The translations under genes were made by a program, and so were the position numbers. This document shows positions 61,471 through 64,000 of a stretch of 64,000 bases of DNA, in pieces; positions within the stretch are counted from its first letter, which is position 1, and every line of letters starts with the position of its first letter. The notes beneath the pieces were generated by a model that ran no database searches, was not told the origin of the DNA, and saw nothing but the letters and a program-made list of their open reading frames with translations. Origin of the DNA: Mesorhizobium sp. M7A.F.Ca.US.006.01.1.1 (GTDB taxonomy: Bacteria; Pseudomonadota; Alphaproteobacteria; Rhizobiales; Rhizobiaceae); assembly GCF_003997935.1 (NCBI RefSeq), contig NZ_RZQL01000001.1, positions 39,066-103,065 of the forward strand, given 5' to 3'.

Positions 61471-62783
61471 CTGCCCTGAAACTCCTGTCCCGGACCAAGC
61501 TCTATTGGGGCCTGATCGCCATCTTCCTGATCGGCGTGCTCGGCTCTCCGATGAGTTCGAAGGGCAACAACATCTTCCTCTCCTACGGCAATCTGCTCGA
61601 CGTGCTGCGCCAGGTGTCGACCACCGGCCTGATCGCCACCGGCATGACGGCTGTCATCATCACCGGCGGTATCGATCTCTCCGTCGGCTCGCTGATGGCC
61701 ATCTGCTCGGTGGTCTGCGCCATGCTGCTGACGGTCCCAGGCGTGACGCCGGGCGTCGTGCTGGGCGTGCCGACCGTCGCGCTGGTGGCGCTCTGCCTCG
61801 GCTTCGTCGTCACCCGCTTCATTTTCCAGAACCTGGCAAAGTCCCGTGCCGGCGCCGATCTCGTCCGCGAGATCAGGCTTGACGGTCTTCGCGGCATCGT
61901 CACGCCTGCTGTCGTCGGCGTGGTCCTGTGCTGCCTGTCGCTGTGGTTTCTGCTGCCGCAGATCGAGCCGAAATTCGGCGTGCTCGGTGTGCTGCTGGTC
62001 GCGCCATGCGTCGGCTTGCTGTTCGGCGCACTCAACGGCTTCATCATCGTTGCCGGGCGGCTGCAGCCCTTCATCGTCACCCTGGCGATGATGGTGACGG
62101 CGCTTGGCATCGCCCGGCTGACCGCTGGCCAGAACAATGCGGTACTGCCGGTCTATACGGGCTCCAACGCTACCGCCGATTTCGAGATACTGCGCTCGCT
62201 GGTGTTCGGCATCATCCCGATGCCGGGCCTGTTCTTCCTCGGCGCCATCGTGATCTATGGCGCGGTGCTGCGCTTCACGCCGTTCGGCCGCTATGTCTAT
62301 GCCATCGGCGGCAACGAGGAGGCGGCGCGCCTCTCCGGCATCGCTGCCGGCCGCGTCAAGATCGCCACCTATGCCGTCTCCGGGCTGCTCGCAGGCATCG
62401 CCGCCGTGCTCTATGTCGCACAGTACCGGCAAGGCAAGCCGGATGCCGGCGCCGGGCTGGAGCTCGATGCCATCGCCGCCGTCGTCATCGGCGGCACCAG
62501 CCTGATGGGCGGGCGCGGCAGCCTCATAGGCACATTCTGCGGCGTGCTGATCTTCGGTCTGCTCTCCAACATCCTGCAGCTCCACAACATCAATTCGAAC
62601 CTTCAGCTGGTGCTGAAGGGGATGATCATCATTGGCACCGTGCTCGTGCAGGAGCGCAATGCCGGTGATCTCCTGGCCTATCTGCGCCTGCCCGGCGGGC
62701 AAGCGGCGCACAAGGAAACGGCCGCGGCAAAGCGGCCGTCGCAAGAGACCCCGTCTCTCAATCTCGGAGGAAACAAAAAATGA
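61467..62783 (+). CDS. Sugar ABC transporter permease (RbsC type), long form
   Basis: 438 residues. The conserved parts are MTAVIITGGIDLSVGSLMAI, GALNGFIIVAGRLQPFIVTLAMM, YAIGGNEEAARLSGI and AAVVIGGTSLMGGRGSLIGTFCGVLI. It is about 100 residues longer than the usual 320 because an extra hydrophobic and basic stretch lies between the second and third conserved blocks (around 95-185), and the C-terminus has a Lys/Gly-rich tail. The ATG overlaps the ATPase stop and the stop overlaps the binding-protein start, so the three are coupled. Confidence 0.93.
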   Translation: MTALKLLSRTKLYWGLIAIFLIGVLGSPMSSKGNNIFLSYGNLLDVLRQVSTTGLIATGMTAVIITGGIDLSVGSLMAICSVVCAMLLTVPGVTPGVVLGVPTVALVALCLGFVVTRFIFQNLAKSRAGADLVREIRLDGLRGIVTPAVVGVVLCCLSLWFLLPQIEPKFGVLGVLLVAPCVGLLFGALNGFIIVAGRLQPFIVTLAMMVTALGIARLTAGQNNAVLPVYTGSNATADFEILRSLVFGIIPMPGLFFLGAIVIYGAVLRFTPFGRYVYAIGGNEEAARLSGIAAGRVKIATYAVSGLLAGIAAVLYVAQYRQGKPDAGAGLELDAIAAVVIGGTSLMGGRGSLIGTFCGVLIFGLLSNILQLHNINSNLQLVLKGMIIIGTVLVQERNAGDLLAYLRLPGGQAAHKETAAAKRPSQETPSLNLGGNKK

Positions 62784-63748
62784 AACGACGTGACATGCTG
62801 AAGCTTGCCGCCGTGACCGCGGCACTGCTGACCACCACCGCGCTTCTGACCACCGGCAATGCCTTCGCCCAGGACAAGAAGTGGAAGATCGGCTTCTCGC
62901 AGGTGACGACCATCGAGCCCTGGCGCGCGCAGTTCAACAAGGACATCCTGGCCGAAGCCGCCAAGCATCCCGAGGTCGAACTGATCATCACCGACGGTGA
63001 GGACAAGACCGAAAAGCAGGTCGCCGATGTCGAGAACCTGATCCGTCAGGAGGTCGATGCGCTGTTGGTGTCACCGAAGGAATCGGCCGGCCTGACCGGC
63101 GTGGTGCAGCAGGCGATCGACGCCAAGATCCCGGTCTTCGTGCTCGACCGCAATGTCGACACCAAGGACTACACCCAATTCGTCGGTGGCGACAACGCGC
63201 TGATCGGCCGTGCGGCCGGCGAATATGCCGTCGAACTGCTTGGCGGCAAGGGCAAGGCTGCAGGCAACGTCGTCGAGATCTGGGGCGGCATGGGCACCCA
63301 GCCGGCGCATGACCGCCATGACGGCTTCCACGAATTCACCGACAAGGAGCCGGGCATCAAATATCTGCTCGACCAGCAGTCGGGCGACTGGAAGCAGGAC
63401 CAGGCCTACAATCTAATGGCCAACGCGCTGAAGAGCAACGAGAAGATCGATCTCGTTTACGGCCACAACGACCCGATGGCCTATGGCGCCTATCTCGCAG
63501 CCAAGGATGTCGGCCGCGAGAAGGACATCAAGTTCATTGGCATCGACGGCCTGCCCAATGAAGGCGTGCAGATGGTCAACAAGGGCGAGCTGACGGCGAC
63601 CTTCACCTATGTCACTCCCGGTGCCGAAGGCCTGCGCCAGGCGATCAAGTTCCTCAACGGCGAGAAGGTCGAAAAGACCATCACTCTGCCGACCGAGAAG
63701 ATCACCAAGGAAAACGCCGCCCAGGTGCTGAAGGACAACGGCCTCTGA
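62780..63748 (+). CDS. Sugar ABC transporter substrate-binding protein (RbsB/YtfQ type)
   Basis: 322 residues. The leader MKRRDMLKLAAVTAALLTTT could be Sec or Tat, ending near NAFA before QDKKW. The mature part has the periplasmic-binding type 1 fold: WKIGFSQVTTIEPWRAQFNKDILAEAAKH, VEDLIRQEVDALLVSPKESAGLTGVVQQAIDAKIPVFVLDRNVD, DLVYGHNDPMAYGAYLAAKDVG and FIGIDGLPNEGVQMV. The DRN-V and GHND positions normally contact the sugar. It resembles galactofuranose/ribose binders, but the true substrate is unknown. GGAGG precedes the ATG. Confidence 0.93.
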   Translation: MKRRDMLKLAAVTAALLTTTALLTTGNAFAQDKKWKIGFSQVTTIEPWRAQFNKDILAEAAKHPEVELIITDGEDKTEKQVADVENLIRQEVDALLVSPKESAGLTGVVQQAIDAKIPVFVLDRNVDTKDYTQFVGGDNALIGRAAGEYAVELLGGKGKAAGNVVEIWGGMGTQPAHDRHDGFHEFTDKEPGIKYLLDQQSGDWKQDQAYNLMANALKSNEKIDLVYGHNDPMAYGAYLAAKDVGREKDIKFIGIDGLPNEGVQMVNKGELTATFTYVTPGAEGLRQAIKFLNGEKVEKTITLPTEKITKENAAQVLKDNGL

Positions 63749-63815
63749 GTTTTCGCCGGGGATAAGTGCCAGCCGAAGGTCCAGGTTCTTCGTCCCAGGG
63801 ACAGCTTGGCACCCT

Positions 63816-64000
63816 TCCTCTCCCCCGTCGATCGGGGGAGAGGTGTCGAGCGAAGCTCGACGGAGTTGGGGGTCGACCTTTGGCGCGGTGCGGGAAGATT
63901 CTTGCGCCCTGGTCCCCTTTCAATATTCGTTGGCGGCGGTTGCCAGGTGGTTCCCCCACTCCGTCGCTGCTCCGCAGCGCCACCTCTCCCTCCTCCGGAG
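63816..64000. repeat. Intergenic repeat region, family 3 related
   Basis: CCTCTCCCCCGTCG and CGGGGGAGAGG form a hairpin, followed by AGCGAAGCTCGACGGAGTTGGGGG. Near the window end the same element appears inverted (CCCCCACTCCGTCGCTGC and CCACCTCTCCC). The pair flanks about 75 bases and is cut by the window edge. No gene is seen after 63748. Confidence 0.65.

Noticed and set aside
61263..62825. A 520-codon minus-strand open frame opposite the sugar permease
   Set aside because: The permease has membrane helices and conserved motifs with coupled overlaps at both ends. The opposite frame is charged low-complexity sequence.

Overview
The window looks like chromosomal DNA of a GC-rich alphaproteobacterium of the order Hyphomicrobiales (Rhizobiales), most likely Mesorhizobium or a close relative. 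The evidence is the gene order rpmH-rnpA-yidC followed further on by engB and argB, the dapD/dapE and def/fmt/truA groups, DUF805 and DUF6481 proteins, and short intergenic repeats that I recall as typical of rhizobia. This assignment rests on recalled gene order and protein similarity, not on a database search.

Layout. 1-2.2 kb: the end of a putative aminopeptidase, an O-methyltransferase, a small unknown protein and a YaeR-type glyoxalase-fold protein. 2.3-10.8 kb: one long minus-strand block with an SDR dehydrogenase, a GntR/FCD regulator, a polar amino-acid ABC importer (binding protein and two permeases, no ATPase), a gamma-glutamyltransferase without signal peptide, an acyl-CoA synthetase resembling oxalate-CoA ligases, and a PanE/ApbA-type reductase. 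I read it as an uncharacterised catabolic cluster. 10.8-12.9 kb: a weakly coding stretch ending at tRNA-Arg(ACG). 13.3-17.4 kb: an orphan histidine kinase, then rpmH, rnpA and yidC. 17.5-31.8 kb: accessory genes around engB. These are two separate EmrAB-like efflux systems (one with MarR, one with TetR), a Vat-like acetyltransferase, two fasciclin-domain secreted proteins, a Tat-exported MsrB, an ECF sigma/anti-sigma pair and an amidase. 32-46.6 kb: argB, a full-length BchE-like radical SAM protein, an Lrp regulator divergent from phenylalanine hydroxylase, a GMC oxidoreductase with a tiny Tat-signal partner, a diguanylate cyclase, a HAD nucleotidase, a LOG-family protein, and lysine biosynthesis (dapD, dapE) interleaved with small membrane proteins and a second PanE-like reductase. 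45.8-50.9 kb: truA, a GNAT, fmt, an inserted VapBC/FitAB toxin-antitoxin pair, def and rmuC. 51-58.6 kb: a GFA protein, a CDF metal transporter, a transglutaminase-like protein, a tiny Lys-rich protein, a guanidine-II riboswitch controlling an SMR guanidinium exporter, a DUF6481 protein, two luciferase-like oxidoreductases and an AI-2E-family membrane protein. 58.6-63.7 kb: a LacI regulator divergent from a complete sugar ABC importer.

Regulatory DNA readable here includes a twin TetR operator (24288-24366), a perfect toxin-antitoxin operator (48926-48946), two LacI operators (59717-59836), the guanidine-II riboswitch with its promoter (53817-53898), and a motif shared by both fasciclin genes (GAAACT, 15 bases, CGT then a 3-base end) that may be the promoter of the ECF sigma factor encoded next to the second one. 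That sigma/anti-sigma/fasciclin association parallels the SigK-RskA-MPT70/MPT83 system of mycobacteria and is the most interesting lead. Other leads are the BchE homologue in a non-photosynthetic setting, the 58-residue Tat partner of the GMC enzyme, and the gamma-glutamyl/CoA-ligase cluster. I found no CRISPR array, prophage or intact insertion sequence.
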